Shown here: positions 12,701 through 27,700 of the stretch, piece after piece | How positions within the stretch are numbered: the stretch's first letter is position 1 | How the letters are laid out: each line of letters starts with the position of its first letter | Source: Sinonovacula constricta | Lineage: Eukaryota; Mollusca; Bivalvia; Cardiida; Solecurtidae | Reading direction: 5' to 3' | Length of the DNA: 64,000 bases | Assembly: GCA_007844125.1 (NCBI GenBank) | Contig: CM017555.1 | Span: forward strand, 21,659,669 to 21,723,668 | The notes under the pieces: generated by a model | Told to the model about the DNA's origin: nothing | Database searches by the model: none | The model's input: the letters and a program-made list of their open reading frames with translations, nothing else | Position numbers and translations under genes: made by a program

Positions 12701-15700
12701 AGCATGATAAAAAACTTATGCACATAGAAGATGTTTAGCTTATTTCAGTTCTCAATAGTGTAATATTTAAATAGAATCTAACTGCCTCCCTTAATATGGG
12801 AGAATAAAGTCGGTGGACCAAAAAGTTGATACCAATTCTACTAAACTATTTAACTATTAGACATATTTTATTAATTTATAAATAACAGAAAATGCCTTAC
12901 AATTCAACATTTTGTTGGCCTAACTTAATACCATTTTCTTTATTCAATATCAACCTAGTATAATCTACTTTATCAGTAACAGATCTCTTTCAAACAATTT
13001 GTTTTTAAGTATAAAAATCAACAGCTTATTCCTCTAACCATGATTTTTTCATCAGGTGCTATCTCGTTGGTGTTGAATTGTGTACATCCTGCATGGCATG
13101 GGGAGAAATACGTGAGGCCATTCATCCCACAGATGGGTTCAAGGTCATTGTTGGAGCAGTCACAGTACATGTTACAGCTCGACGTCAGGTTGGCCTCAAA
13201 CTCGTAGTTGTCTATTATGTTGTAGCCAGAGCTGTGATCAACATGGAGGAATGGTTGAAAGTTAAAATGTGTATAAATGTTAAAAGAAAATAGCCTATAA
13301 TATGATAGAAGACAGAAGAGACCAAATTTCCACTGGCTCAAACCTGAAGTTGTTTATTATGTTTTAAGCAGAGCTGAAGCATAGATGAGAAGATAATTAA
13401 ATATGAAATACAAAAAAAATGTCAACCCCATTGTTCAAGCTTGCAATTAGCAGCATAATTCTGTTAAGCACTTATATCAGGACACAAATACAGCAGAATA
13501 TACAGCTTAGCTACCCTTTCCTCTAAAGGATTCCTCCCCTTTGTCTGTTATCTCAGGAGTTAATGTGACATGAGAGTCCATTTGTAAACCTAAATAAGCA
13601 CTGCCAAATATTCTTCATTTGATAAATTTGCAAAAATAATAGACTTATAAAAAAAATGTTTGCTAACTTTTATGACTTATATTACCGCTAGTCATAACTG
13701 CCAAACCATTTCCTCAGCCTTCAACTTAATAACTGCCTTGTTTTAGAATCACTAAGATAATTGTTTACCTGTTATAGTAAGGAAAGTTTGCACCAACAAT
13801 CTTCCTGTTCTCACATCCCAGGAAGAAAAAGAAGCCACATCCCAGCAGTGCCAGCCCGTCCAGCAAGATGGTCAACTGTATGGCTCCTGGATGGTCAAAG
13901 GTCAAGGTTGAACACAAAGGACAAATGTATTATAGAGGTCAAGGCTATGTAAATAGATTAAGCTGATTTTCTATTTATATGATTTATTTCACCTAAGCGT
14001 TTCCCTTTTGTAATACTTTAGAAGAGGATATCGGCAGTTATAACTCTACTAATATATTTAACATGTTAAAACAATCGTAGTTTTAAGTTTCAAGTGAAGA
14101 CACTCATCAGTAGTACTATGCTTAACACGGTCTTGTTCTTGTACACAGGTACATTTAAGTTACACAAGTTAAGTTAAAGATGACAAAATCTTGCATGCAC
14201 AACTATCGCCAGAACCAAGGGTAAACATTCTGACATCACTACATACCGTAATTATACAGGTGTTTACTCAGCTAGCTGCTAGTCTAACTTGGTTCATGCT
14301 ACTAATGTTTGATACATTGTTATAAAGCATTCAATTGACTCTGTGTACAAAATGGCTGGGAAAGTCACCAAATGAAATGATATGCTCTATCAAACTCCGC
14401 ACAGGGTTTACGACATCGCTACGCTGGCTTAAAACCACTGCCATCATACAAAATCACGTGACGATAGGCAGATTAGCTATGACGTCTTTGCCTGCCAACA
14501 GAGACTGCAGACACTCGATCTGTTTGGGTTTCGCTTTTATGGAGGCGTCAAACTCTGTTATTACTTTGTGAATTTCCCTTGATTGTTTACATTGAACCGG
14601 TGTAACACTGAAATTTCGCCCTCGGCGAAAGGACGGAAATGGCCGAGTTGTTACGATTGTAGGGATAAATACATTCTTTTTTTTTTATTTATCGTTAGAA
14701 TTTGTTTTTTCATCCATTATTAGTCGTTTTTCTAACATACACATTCATTCCGATTGTCATTTTACTGAACAAAAATTAAAAGTGAAAAAATCAAATCCTT
14801 CCAGATCTGGAAGGATTTCTGTGTGGTAGCAGAGATTCTCCTTACTGAAAGGGGGAGATCACTGCGTTGGAGATTGATGTTCTATCTCAATTATGGTTCA
14901 ACCAGTGGCATTTTGACAATTTCATTTGTTTTGTTTACTTTGATTGAAATGTAATGCAATGAAATGCGCATTTTCATTGCACCACAAGTTGCCATTAATT
15001 ATTTATGAAAATAAACTTTTGCCACCTGATAATTATTCCATGGTCATGATGAAAGAAAACGGTATGTGTGAACATGGCTTATTGACAATGAAACACATTG
15101 GCGAATTGACTTTGAGCATAAGCAAAGATCTATATATTAGAGGAGTATTTTTTAAGCAAAACTCTTTTCGTTTCCAATCCTATATACATGGTACTAATAA
15201 GAATTGTCTCAATGAGACATTTTTCATGAATACCTGCATTGAACAGGTTGGAAGAGAATTACAGAATATACTGCTAAACAAAAACACAGATTTACACCTT
15301 GTATCTGGAGCTCTGAGTGCATGATGTTATTGTAACCCTTGTTATATACTGTTACCTTTAGGTCCCATTTGGAATCGTTTGAGGAGGAATCCTCCCATCA
15401 GGACTCCAAACACAGCTCCTGGGATGGCTATACCACCTGATAGATAGTAACAATGAGACATTAATGGATAGTCTCCCCTAATTACTCCCAAAATGCAGGA
15501 CGGTCCTTTTATTTGGAGTACTCAATTTTTATGATTGTTCTCTTTGGTGTGCATGTTGACTTCAATGATTGCATTGTCACACTCAGATTAATCATCATAA
15601 ACAAACACTTCAATTCTCTTGTGAAAATAACATCTGTACATTGAGAAGTATTTTTATAGATAGTATTTATACAAAAGTAAGACATATCACTGTTGGTAAT

Positions 15701-18700
15701 GGCACCATCTCCAAAAGAACAGGCAATAAAGTCAAAGGATGCCAACAAAAAGGACCCTAAAATGACCCATCTGCTATTTTGAATATCTCTGATATTATTT
15801 AACAAGAGAGACAATGTTCATTTTGCCACTGTTCCCTATACAAAGTCTACATGGCAGAATAGCTCATATTTCAAGAAACCAAAATACATTTATAGTATAC
15901 AATAATAACTTAAATACGAACAATACATACTACATGTATTTATATTTTTTTAAGTAAAAAACAATTAATTTGAGTTTATTTTATCAAAATTAAGATTGTT
16001 CTGTCATTTTGTGAATCTTTGAACTGTAAAAAAATGACAACAAACTATTGGACATGACCTTTGAGGAGGACCAATATTATTCAAGACACTAAGACAATAA
16101 TAAGCACTTGGCGCAAACACAGATTTACAGAACAATTGGAACATGTTCCCTTGAGTCAAATCAAGGGATGCAGAGACGCGGGCATTGCTTAATGGCGGCC
16201 AGATGGATTAGTGAATAGGGGATGTGTCTTGTCTTTGAGAATTTGCTTTTTTCCTTGACTCTAGACCTCGAAGAGGGGGTGCGTCTTATCTTTGTGTACG
16301 TCTTATCAATAAAACTTTACGTATGATCTTTTATGCTTATTTTTTCTTTGATGGATATAAGACGTTGGTTTCTCAATTCCATCTACACATGAACTGGATG
16401 CTATATGCATCAACCATTGGTCATTTTTTTTTTCTTGATTCATAACTTTAATTTCATGTACAATCAACAATTGCATGTTGTTCTTCTTACTTCTCTCTTC
16501 TAAATACCATGTGAACATTATTTTTCAATTATGACACTCCTTCCTTTTAATGACGTCAGAAAACGTCAGCACTTGGAAATTTTTTTTATCCAAATAGAAT
16601 GATCTTTATTTTATTGCTTGCACTTGACAAACCTCAAAGAAAGTGTGAGGTAAAAGCTCTGTAAAACCGGTTTAAGCACCCCAGTCATTCCCTTTTGCCA
16701 ACAGACCGTTCCAAGATGGTAGCTATTGGGTTTACCCTTGTTGTTTAATGACTTGTTCTTACCCTTACACTTGGCTTGCATGTGAATACCTTTGTCATGT
16801 GCTTTTCAAATTTTGGAATATATTGCAGTGCTTATAGGACTCTGTCATATTTCCTTATTAAACAAACTGACATTTTGCAGTGATCCATTCAAATGTTAAG
16901 AATTTAAACAAGTGTAAACTGATACATAAGGCAATGTTGCAATTATTCACATTTTATTTATTAAGCTTAACATTTAATTGTTTAAACTAATCCTAATGTT
17001 ACATTTCTATTGCATTACTTGAACAACATTCTGTTATGTGAGAGAATGAATTAAACAAAAATTTGTCAATTAAACCAAACGCATGCATTCTTTGGACTTT
17101 TGATAGGTTTACATTAATTAAAAAATATTGGTAAATAAAAGCAGAGAAACATTGAAATCGAGTGGTGCACATGCATTGCATTATGTGTTTTTTGCTTAAC
17201 TGTCAATATGGAAAACAAACACCTATTAAAATGAACCAAGCATTGGATTTAATGGATTAATAATTTAGCATTTTTTTGTTTGTTGCCGGATCACAGACAA
17301 CCTGTGGCAAACACATATTGCCCGCACCAGGTTTTGGGTTGCCCCAGGGAATCAGAAGACCATTATTGTTGAGACCTGCAGTTAGCAGGATGAAACCGTA
17401 CAAGAGCATTGACCCAATTAGTTTTATATTAAATATTTTTATTTTTGTTTTACAGTCATGAGATATTGTTTGAAAATTGCTCTTCTTTGAGCATATTTTG
17501 TGGCAAAAGATTGATATTCTAAAAATAAAATATGTAAATCATGAAATCTTACAATCTTGCTTTTGGTTGGAACAGTTTGCTGAACTGTCAGAAATCATTT
17601 AAGTGCTGAGTTACAGCATTCAAGTCCTTAGCTGCCAAAAAGCATATAAAATATTAAATTATATACACCACTTTGTTCATAAAAATTACTTACCTGTAAA
17701 GAGGGAGGCTTCTGACTTTGATGTTCCAAATTGTGTCTCGATGTACTTTGGGAGAAAAACAACGAACCCACTGACAATGGATATCTCACAACATATGCCA
17801 AATGATGTCACCAGGTAGATCTTGTTTTTAAGAAGATCCATGATGGATTTTGGAATGTCTGAAAGCAAATCAAAAATATATTTTGTTTCAGAGTTGTTGT
17901 TTTGGATGTTACACTGCACCAATTCAATTATGGTGATATCCAGCTAATTATTGGTGGAAGAAGACAACAATGAAAGTCTGGTCAGAACTGCCAGTGCACT
18001 GCACGTCAGTTGAAAGACCTCCCTATGACTCTTAACATGTTTAAAAGATAGATAATGAGAGGTCCTTTGCCTAAGGTAACTAGACCTGTTCTGGAGATGA
18101 CTTCTATGGGCTTACCCATATACTGATTATTCACAGGAGGAAAGCATGGTTTAAATGCTGACAGTCAGCAATAATAAACATACATTTGTATAAACATTGA
18201 CCTTGAACCATCAAATCCAAGCAATGCAGCTTTATTTTCCCACAAAGTATACATGTCCCAACTTTGGTCAAGACGTGTCATCTTTGACTAAAGTGAGTAA
18301 AGAATTCTCTTTCCAAACTACAATTTAATTAACCATCTAACAAAGGACCCCAACACACTCATTACACCGGTTACATTTTGCTGTGCTTCAGTAACCACTG
18401 TGATCTTGAAAAGCATGCGATCACAGTGTAGAGCATGCTTGTGTACACAATACCGGCATCATTGTAGGACTGTCACATACAATTTAAATGTAACAAAATC
18501 AAAACAACTTCTACCTTTGTTGTAAACATTTCTTTGACTTTATTGCTAGAATAAAACTACAAATCAAAATAATAATCTCGCGCAAATCTCGTGCATCAAG
18601 CCCATTGACATTTTACATTTTTTGGTTGCAGAAGTTACTGTAGCCTTAAAGGTATGTGACCTCTGGCTTGGAGGTTAGGACCCACAATGTGATTCCAATA

Positions 18701-21700
18701 TAGTACATCAAACATAATTGTGAGGGTATAATAAAGAATTCAAGAATGAGACTGCTTTAAAGTACCTGGCACTTTGCTCTTATTCTTAATTCTAACCAGA
18801 TGCATAAGATTCAGTCTCAGCTTAGAACTTTAAACCTGAAACCAAAGAATGGCATTATATAACTCTGCAATTTAGCACTTTCCGAAGCATCTTATAGGTC
18901 ATAAACATATAATTTCGGACTCAATGGCTAAAGCATGTTTAAAATTAGACCAATCAGATGCCCATATGATTTCAGGCTTAAAATGTGAAGCTGATTTAAA
19001 ATTGTACCAATGACATGTCGGCAAATGATTTCAGACACAAATTCTGCAGAAGGTTTAAAATTTGACCAATCAGATTACTGAAATTGATTATAGACTTAAG
19101 CGAGAGTTTTACTGCCTTGGACATTGTAAGCATTTCTTTATCTTACTTCTGAACCCTGTATTGTATTGTTGGTTTATATTCATTTCAAGCCAAAGTGTTT
19201 TTTTAAAGGGTTTGACAAGCTCCTTTTAATGTTATTGTTTTGTTGACACCCTTCAATCTAGAATCATATTAGCAAATATTGTATATAAAGTATATGTATA
19301 AATTTTGATGAAATGCAAAGTACAATATTGGTTGGATTTTATGGGAAGTGGGGTGGATATTGGTATAACATTGTTTTTGTTTTTTAGATTTACTACAATT
19401 TTTTCATCAAATAAACAACAGGATGCTATTTTATCTAGAAGTCATGAAATATAATGGTAAAAATAAGTATAATTATTACACATTATCTGACTATTTGCCT
19501 TGTGTATCATAACTTCCTTTAAAATAAAACATGAGGTAACAATACTATGTGAATGTGTATTATACAATTATTGACTCACTGTTGCTATGGCAACCCTTTT
19601 GTCATCAATATCCAACCAATCAATATTTGCAATGTTTCTCCCATGATGATTCAGCCCTTAGCATCATCCATTGTAAGACATTTGCTTACATATTATTGTT
19701 GTTGTTTTTAATTACATCACAACACTTTTGTTTCATCCAGCTATTTTTGGGAAGGAAGACCACAAGGAAATGTCTGGATAGAATCATTGACACACAGAAG
19801 GGAATACAGAAGAGAACCTAAAAGACTTCTCGCTTAAATCCCCCTTCCATCGAGACTCTAAACCATGCGGTGAGAGACTGAGGAGTCATGCCTCTCCATG
19901 TCTCTTTTCCTCGAGCAATGACGCCCCATTTACTAACTGAAGTCTTCATGCTAAGGTAACTGTAAGATATCGCTCAAGACACAGCATTTTTATAAGTAAC
20001 AGACTGCCAATTGAAATTATCATTTAATTGAGTTAAAGTCGTTTTTCAGGATTTTCAACTGAAGTGGACATTATTGCAACATTTAACTTTCTAGGTTTAA
20101 TTTGTGAAAAAATAATCAAGTGTTTTTATAACAATGAAAATCCTGGAAAGTGGGCAGCAAAAAATAGATCCTGACTAGACTAGACAATCCTAGACAGGGA
20201 TTGATTGATCAGTATCTACATATTTTGCTAAGACACGATCAATTTGTGTTTATCAGGCTAAGGAATAGTGACATGCCCAAGCAATGTGTCTCCAGATAAT
20301 GTAATATAGTCTTAAGATCCCATGACAAGATTTCCTGATTGTTTAGGACTGTAGGGCATATGTGTATTGATTTGTTTCATTAATTAGATGTTGTCCTTCC
20401 CAACTTCAAATATTACAAAACCAATTTGTATCCTTATTAATCATTTGACTCATCTAGCATTTTGCAAAAATAAATTCATGTATAGAAAATGACTCACAAA
20501 ATTAAATATTAAAACATTAATAGAACATTCATCTCATTTATCAAATTTATATTTATTAATTTTATATTAATTCTTGGACTGCTTATTAAGAATTAAGACC
20601 ATTCATAGGCAAAAAAAGCATTGATTAAGCATCTACCAAAATTGTAGATCCTGATCAGCCAAACTCTGATAGGAGCTGTGTGATCAGCAACTACACTCTT
20701 TGGTACTAATACATTAACAAGGTCTTCTTATCTATGTTTGTTATTGGGAGCAGATAACAGTACAGACTAGTACAGACTATTATTAATAAAGCAACACAGT
20801 GGTCACAAAGAGGAAAGTAGGCTGGGTGAAATGGAGTTGATGTGAGACCGATTTTTATTCCTCATAAAGAAATGTATAATATAAATATTTCTCCCACGTG
20901 GTAGTTATTTTCATAAGTTTTATATAAGTATAAAGTATTATGGTATATACACTGCTTCTTGCACATTACCACACAGAATTATGCAATTAAAAATGCCAGA
21001 CTCCATGTAAGAAAATTAAGTAAAGGCGGTCCCAAGGACTGTGAATAGGTGAAGTTTGACGGTAGTTTGAATAATAAACATCTCTTAAGCTATAGCCTTA
21101 AGCTATAAGTTCAGGTTGTAGATATATTATTCCACTTTTCAGGTTAAATGTTCAGGTAAAGTGAAGGTTTGTATTTTGTCTGTTTTGCTACATTGCACCA
21201 AAACAATAAGTTATGACAGCCAGTAAATAATTGGTGGAGGAAGACCTTCTGACATAACTGTTCTTGTCCGGATCCAGGACTCAAACCCAAGCAGCGATGG
21301 GCTGAGAACGTAAAAGTTAGTGTTGCCAATCACTAGACCACAGACACAGGTTTTTTATGTCAATAAAAGTTACATCTCTGATTTGAAAAATGGTAGTAGT
21401 GCTTGCTGAGGTATGCCTTCAAAATGCCAAGTTAGTTTAAATTTAATGATCAAGTTTTTTAAGTGAGGTCAGTTCCTAAGCTAGATTTAAATTTACTATT
21501 AAAGAACATCATCTGTGACACAATTAGGGTCAAAGTTCATCCCGGAATTTAAATCCCAGATGGTGTTGGGCTGATGAGTTACAAGTTGGTGCCTTGAACC
21601 ATTTGATGTCAGCACAGGACATTAGCTGTTTGGACTTCCATAATACAAACAAGATGCACTTTGTAATACTTTCATTATTTTTAATATGTTTCATAGTAAT

Positions 21701-24700
21701 TCATGAAATTTTCAAAACAAGTTTCTTAGTGGCAAGTTCAAAGCAATATTTTGTGTGCACAAAGAGTCAGTAATATAGATGTCTTGAGTGCAAAAGAAAA
21801 AAAAAGAGGGCCATCAAAATTTACTAATGGATGCTAATGGATGGAAGTCAAAGGCAGAATATTTCAAGACCCTTTGAAGTTTTTCTTTCAAACCAAAATA
21901 TTATACATCAATCGATTAACTAATGTAATATCTATAAACAAAGAAAAAGGTATCAATTTCTTGCTCAAGTTGCAAGGCATCATCATCAACAATTTTACAA
22001 AATAGCAAATACAGTTTATACAAGTAAGGCTGTTTCTGCAACTAACAATGTTTGCATGACAAATACATAATCAATTATTTCAGAACAAGACAAAGTGTAT
22101 AATACACTCTGTTTTCACTGTTATGCATAACAGCACGAAGAACTAAATTGAAAAAAACTAGTTAATAGTTTTTGAGAGGGCAGTATGTCTTGAAAGTTCA
22201 ATACTAGGTATTAAAAGAATCCTTTGGGTTTGGATGTGGGATGGGATGAGATTTGCCGGCATTTTTCCCGATACTGTGTAGCGACATTTCTATCATTATA
22301 GCACAGGGCACTAATGAGGTGCCCAGGGACTGAACCCGGCCGGTCCATTATACTGACACCAACGAGTCAGGCGTAATGCTGTCCCCTTAGCCCCGAGCAT
22401 AAGGAAGGAAGCCACTACTACCAACTTTAAAGTCTTTGGTTTGACCTGGCCAGGGTTTGAACCCGCGACCTCCCGATCTGCAAGCCGACGCTCTACCGAT
22501 TGAGCTTTTGTGTATGGTAGGGTTTGGATGTTGAGTACAAACAATGCATTTTATGTTTTGTTTTTGCTTTTTTGTTTTGATATACATAGCAGCACACAAT
22601 TATAGGTCATTATAACCATGTCCAGCTTTTGTTGCTTGAGAGAAACCACAGACAAATGTCCATGATGAACTATTGGCAAAAAGCAAGTCAACTGCAATAC
22701 CTCCCCACATAAAAGTTTTTTGCCCCTGACCAGGTCTCACTGCTGGTGGTTCTATCTAGACATTATGCTGGGGTCTTCCTCAACCAAAACAGGACGTTGC
22801 TATAATGGCCATAACTGGTCATTGTGTGGTATTTCAAGAATAAAAACAAAATATTTAACCTGTTTTTGTGACTTATAGGTACATACAGAATGAACATACA
22901 AACATGAACAACTGATATTCCTTACCAATAGCATACACTCTTAAGAGTATTTGATATTTGCTGGCAATTGTTATTAGTAATGAGATTAGGGTGTTGAGGT
23001 AAAGATCCCTTTTAGATATATTGCTGACAGAAGAAATTAAAGTGTCTATCATAACCTAATAGGGGTCATCTACCTGCTATGACTAAGTTTAAGAGTTGTC
23101 GGCTCATGTGTTCTCCAGATATCAATCGGCAACAAAATCGTACCACAGAGGTCTCTCTGACCTTGACCTTTGCCAAACCAGGCCCAAAACCAGTAGGTTT
23201 CGTCTACTTATCACTGTTAAGGATCTATATGTTTTGCCTAATTTTTTTTTAATATACGCTTCACAGTTAAACAAACATTCAATTATTATTTTAAATTTGA
23301 TTCAAATGGTTTAAAAAATAAAATTGCATGACAATAATCATTATCAGTGGAAGCTTTTTTGATGCCTTTTTCCACGAATAAAGATCCTCTGCTTTTAAGT
23401 ACCGGTAAGTGCTATTTAAAGTCAATGAAATAAAAAACAATAATTTTCAGCTATCTCTAGTACTTACAAAGACAATTTAATGTGCATAGAAATAAAAATG
23501 GTTCAAGTAAATATACAGTGACAATTTAACGTTCATGCAGATAAACAACTGAAATGTTTCTAGGAAATACATGTTTACAATGACACATTAATGGAGAGTC
23601 TCCCCTGAATAATCCCTATGTGCATGTAGGTTCTTAGAGTGTATGTTGACTTTTATGCCCTTCTTATGATAGGTAGCACTCATCAACAAACACTTTCATT
23701 TTGTTGTTTAAATAACATATATCAAGTATTTTGCCATGCATTTAAAGCAATTAATTATAAATGCAAAAAGTAAAAACTTGTTATCCCTTTTTTCAATTGC
23801 ACCATCTGCAAAAGAACATGCAATAAAGTCCAAGAATTCCAAATAAAAAAGCTAAAAAAAGGACCTACCTACCAGTTGATCTACTGTAGATATACACTAA
23901 TAGGGGAAATTATTTCATCAACGTTTCCCATTATACTTGCATAGAAACAAACAACAAAGATTTATTACAGAGGACATGAGACTGAAACTAGTTCAAGTCA
24001 TGTTAGAAAATTTAATTAGGCACTCCACCAAATTTGTTTTGAAATATATTACAATGACGAAAGTGTGGTATGAAATTGACATACAATAATTTACAAGGAT
24101 AATAATGTATTAATACAATAAAAAATAATGATGCCGTGTAAAAATAATTAATAATATATATAAAGGGTTCATTTTGCCTGCTGCTGTTTTTCTTAGATCA
24201 GCACAATTATTGTTAAACTGATGATGTCCAGCTAGATATTGATATTGGTGGAGGAAGACCCTAGACTTAAGTCTAGGTTAAACCACCAGCACACATTCAG
24301 TTAGCTGGAAAACACAGTTTAGTCTACTGACTATAATTTAGACCTATAGAAAGGAGACAGGGCAAAGGAAAATCAGAGCTCCATATTAGTGGAGCAAATC
24401 TGATTTTAAGTTGCTTTAAAATTTATTCTGCTTGTACTCATTTAAAAGTGTCATAACAAGATACATCAAATAAGTATCAGTTTTAAAGACAAGCTCTCAA
24501 ATGACAGTAGATTTTATTTAGTCAGTTATAAAACTTATGTTCAGTTACTTAAAGGTGGTATTCGACAGTTTGGACCAAAATATTTTTTCGCAAAAAAACA
24601 AATAATTTATTTTTACATGAAAAGATCTTGCAAAATGCCACTTATTGATGCCTTAGATCAGTGTAAATAGTGAAATATCAATCCCCATGCCTCATTGCAA

Positions 24701-27700
24701 ACAGGTATTTGCTATTTGAGCCACGCTGCAGAGATACCGTTGTTATTTTTAAATATGAAAGCATATGACCACTCACTTATGAGATTAGGTTATATAGTCA
24801 TTTGGGTAATCCACCCTGACGTCGGTGTCTATTATAAGCAGAGATCACTATCGTGCTTGTTTATAGATTTGGAGAGATTGAAATTTTAAAGTGTTTTTAT
24901 CGCGATTAGTACAGTCAAACAATGTTCAAAACCATCTTTACTTATAGTAAAATAAGAGTTTATGCAGAAATTATGCTCTAATTCCCCAAAGCAGTGGTAA
25001 GGTATTGTTTAATGAATATGATATAGGCAAACTGTCGGATACCATCTGTAAGGTTGTGGTAAAGTAGACAGGGCACAGGACTATGAATCAGTAAGTTGAT
25101 TGTTTGAACCATGTTCTGATTTTTCATACTTTTTAATATAGTAAGATATATATTTTTTAAGCTGTGCAAATAGTAAGATTGAAATGTATATAGTATGAGT
25201 GAAATGTATCAACTTATTCATAAAATAAAATAAAGAAGTTAATATGTGGTATTCAAACAAATATGCTTCATGTCTTCATTTGGACACACTACTTATTGTG
25301 CTCAGAAACATTGATTTGATGTGAAGTGATGATTTACATTCTATGAAAGATATGTACAGCATTGCAACATAGGACTGGTGCTAATTACTTTTCCATAATG
25401 AACTCATCTAGCCTGTGAGAGCTTTAGCCTTGTATAAACAAATGCCCAGAAATAGAGAACTTAGATAGCTTCTTTGACCAGACTGTAACAAGGTAATATG
25501 GAAACCAGCAAATTTAAGTTAATTACAGTTAAATGTTGCCAAATAATAATAATAATAATAATTACTAAAAAATAACCATGTCTGCTCACTGGTGTTAAAC
25601 ATGGAATCTGACAGTTTGCCTATAACAAATACTGGAAGATGCAACAATATTTTACCCCTGTTTGGGATATTTGAGCAGAATTTCTTAACAACTCGTACTA
25701 TATGCAAATGAGATTTTTAACACTACCTCAATTATAGGCCATTAAAATTCACTCTAAATATTAATTCTTTCAAAATCTATAAATAAGCACGACAGTGATC
25801 TCTCCAAAAAACATATACTGATGTCAGAGTGAATTACTGCATGGCAATATAACATGATCTCTAAAGTAAGTTGTCACATAGTTTTCGTAGTTAAAAAAAA
25901 GCTGTCTCTGCAGTGTGGCTCAGATAGGAAATACCCAAATGCAATGACAAGGAAGGATTTATGTTACACTTTTACACAGATCTAGGACACCAATGAACAG
26001 CAGTTTGCAGGACTTTTTCAAGTAACTATGAATTATTTGGTTACTTGAAAAAAAAGGTCTGATGTAAACTGTAGGATATCACCTTTAATGTTTCAGATCA
26101 CAATGTGTGTATTAAATGTCTACAGTTATCATCAACAAGACATGCAAATGAGCACAGGAAGTCAAAACCTTGACAAAAAGTTATGTTTATATTATAAAAT
26201 ATTCTCCTTTGTTTTTGGTATTTCCTATCCTCATGATAAGGTTAATATTGTGGTGAAAAAGTTGAAATATTGTAGAATATGAATGATGTAAAGTTACAGC
26301 AATGTTTTACTCCAAAATGGACTGATCCATCTTGACCAGAACTGCCAATATCAGCAAAAAGTCTGCAGTTATATTTAGCAAAAGTTATAATGTTTTCAAG
26401 AAACAATTACTTTTTTAAAAGGTTAGTATTTTTCTACCAAATAGGCTGTTTTAAATAAGAATTGCAGTATATTTTTATGCCATTCTATGATTATGTGGTC
26501 CTTACACAATGTTCACTGTTCAATATTTGGGTAGAACCACCAGCTCATTGGTCAGCTGGAAGACCAGTCCCCACCAGTTCAAGCCCTGACTGGAGATCGA
26601 ACCCAGTATAAGAGGAACCAATCAGTCATTGACTCTAACCACTTATCCGAGGTTCAAACATTCAAAGACAATTTGATGCATTAGAAACCTCTTGGGTTGT
26701 ATCTGACAACTTACCTATATATAATACATATAACAACATCTTACCCTTAAGGCTAGGATAACAATACCCTTGAAACAAGAAATGCATTTCAGCCCAAATA
26801 TTTGTCATATTTCTTTTCATCTGCATCTCTGTTATAAGTTAAAGGGTTATTCTTTCAGCTTTTGCAATAGAGCCAATGTACTCATCCACTCATTAGAGAA
26901 TATCCCATTACATACATCACAATACAATTTCAGTATATTATACATGACACTCAGTGAGAACATTGTCGGCTGCCCACTTCGTTAACTCTGATGAGATTGA
27001 TGAATTTTTGCCATTAGGCCATCCATTAATACACCAGAAACATGGGTATTGGATACCATAACAACAGCACTCGCAGTGATTCATTCAATTGTTTCCAGGC
27101 AACATAGGAAGGTCAGGCACTCTTATCCTTCCTAGGCTGCATTTTGTTCAAAACCTTTACTAAATAGGTTGCCTTACAATTACATGCAAATGATACAAAA
27201 ACTATTGTTTGAGACTCAGCAGCAACCTACACAGATCTTGACCAGACAACTCCTAGTGGGTGCTGGACTTACACAATTTATGCTATTACCTACAGCCTGA
27301 TCTATTCCTGCTTAGCAGGCTAAGACCTAATAGGCCATAGCATCTGTTTTGTGTTTCTGCATGTTTTTATTTGATCAAACTAAGTAATGTGACCCTAACA
27401 AGAATCAGTGCCATCGTGTATATTATGTATGATGGTTATACAATCATGACTTGGAGGCACCCGTGGCATAGTGGTAGAGTCGCAGACTTGTAATCCCCTA
27501 TACCTTTCACCACAAGGGTTTGGCTCCAGCTTGGGGAATAAAGACTTAATAAAGGAAGTTCTTCTGGCTGACCTGCCATGGGCCTGTGGTTTGTGTTATG
27601 TGTGGTGATATTGTGATCTAGATATTTTCTGTTGCAGGTGCTCTTTTAAATGTAAATTTAGTTAACTCTAAGCACGGCTTAGACTGAAAAGATCAGGCTT

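Larger units (their letters stand above)
13887..15355 (-). other. SLCO intron 4
   Basis: Contains a CpG-richer patch (14390-14660) and a plus-strand open frame (14959-15324), listed separately. The rest is AT-rich and unremarkable. Confidence 0.75.

Noticed and set aside
13078..13293. Plus-strand open frame over SLCO exon 6
   Set aside because: It is the antisense shadow of the Kazal-like exon.
22311..22599. Open frames reading SIGRASACRSGG and similar, also at 39203 and 60208
   Set aside because: Translations of the SINE-A tRNA-like head, not proteins.
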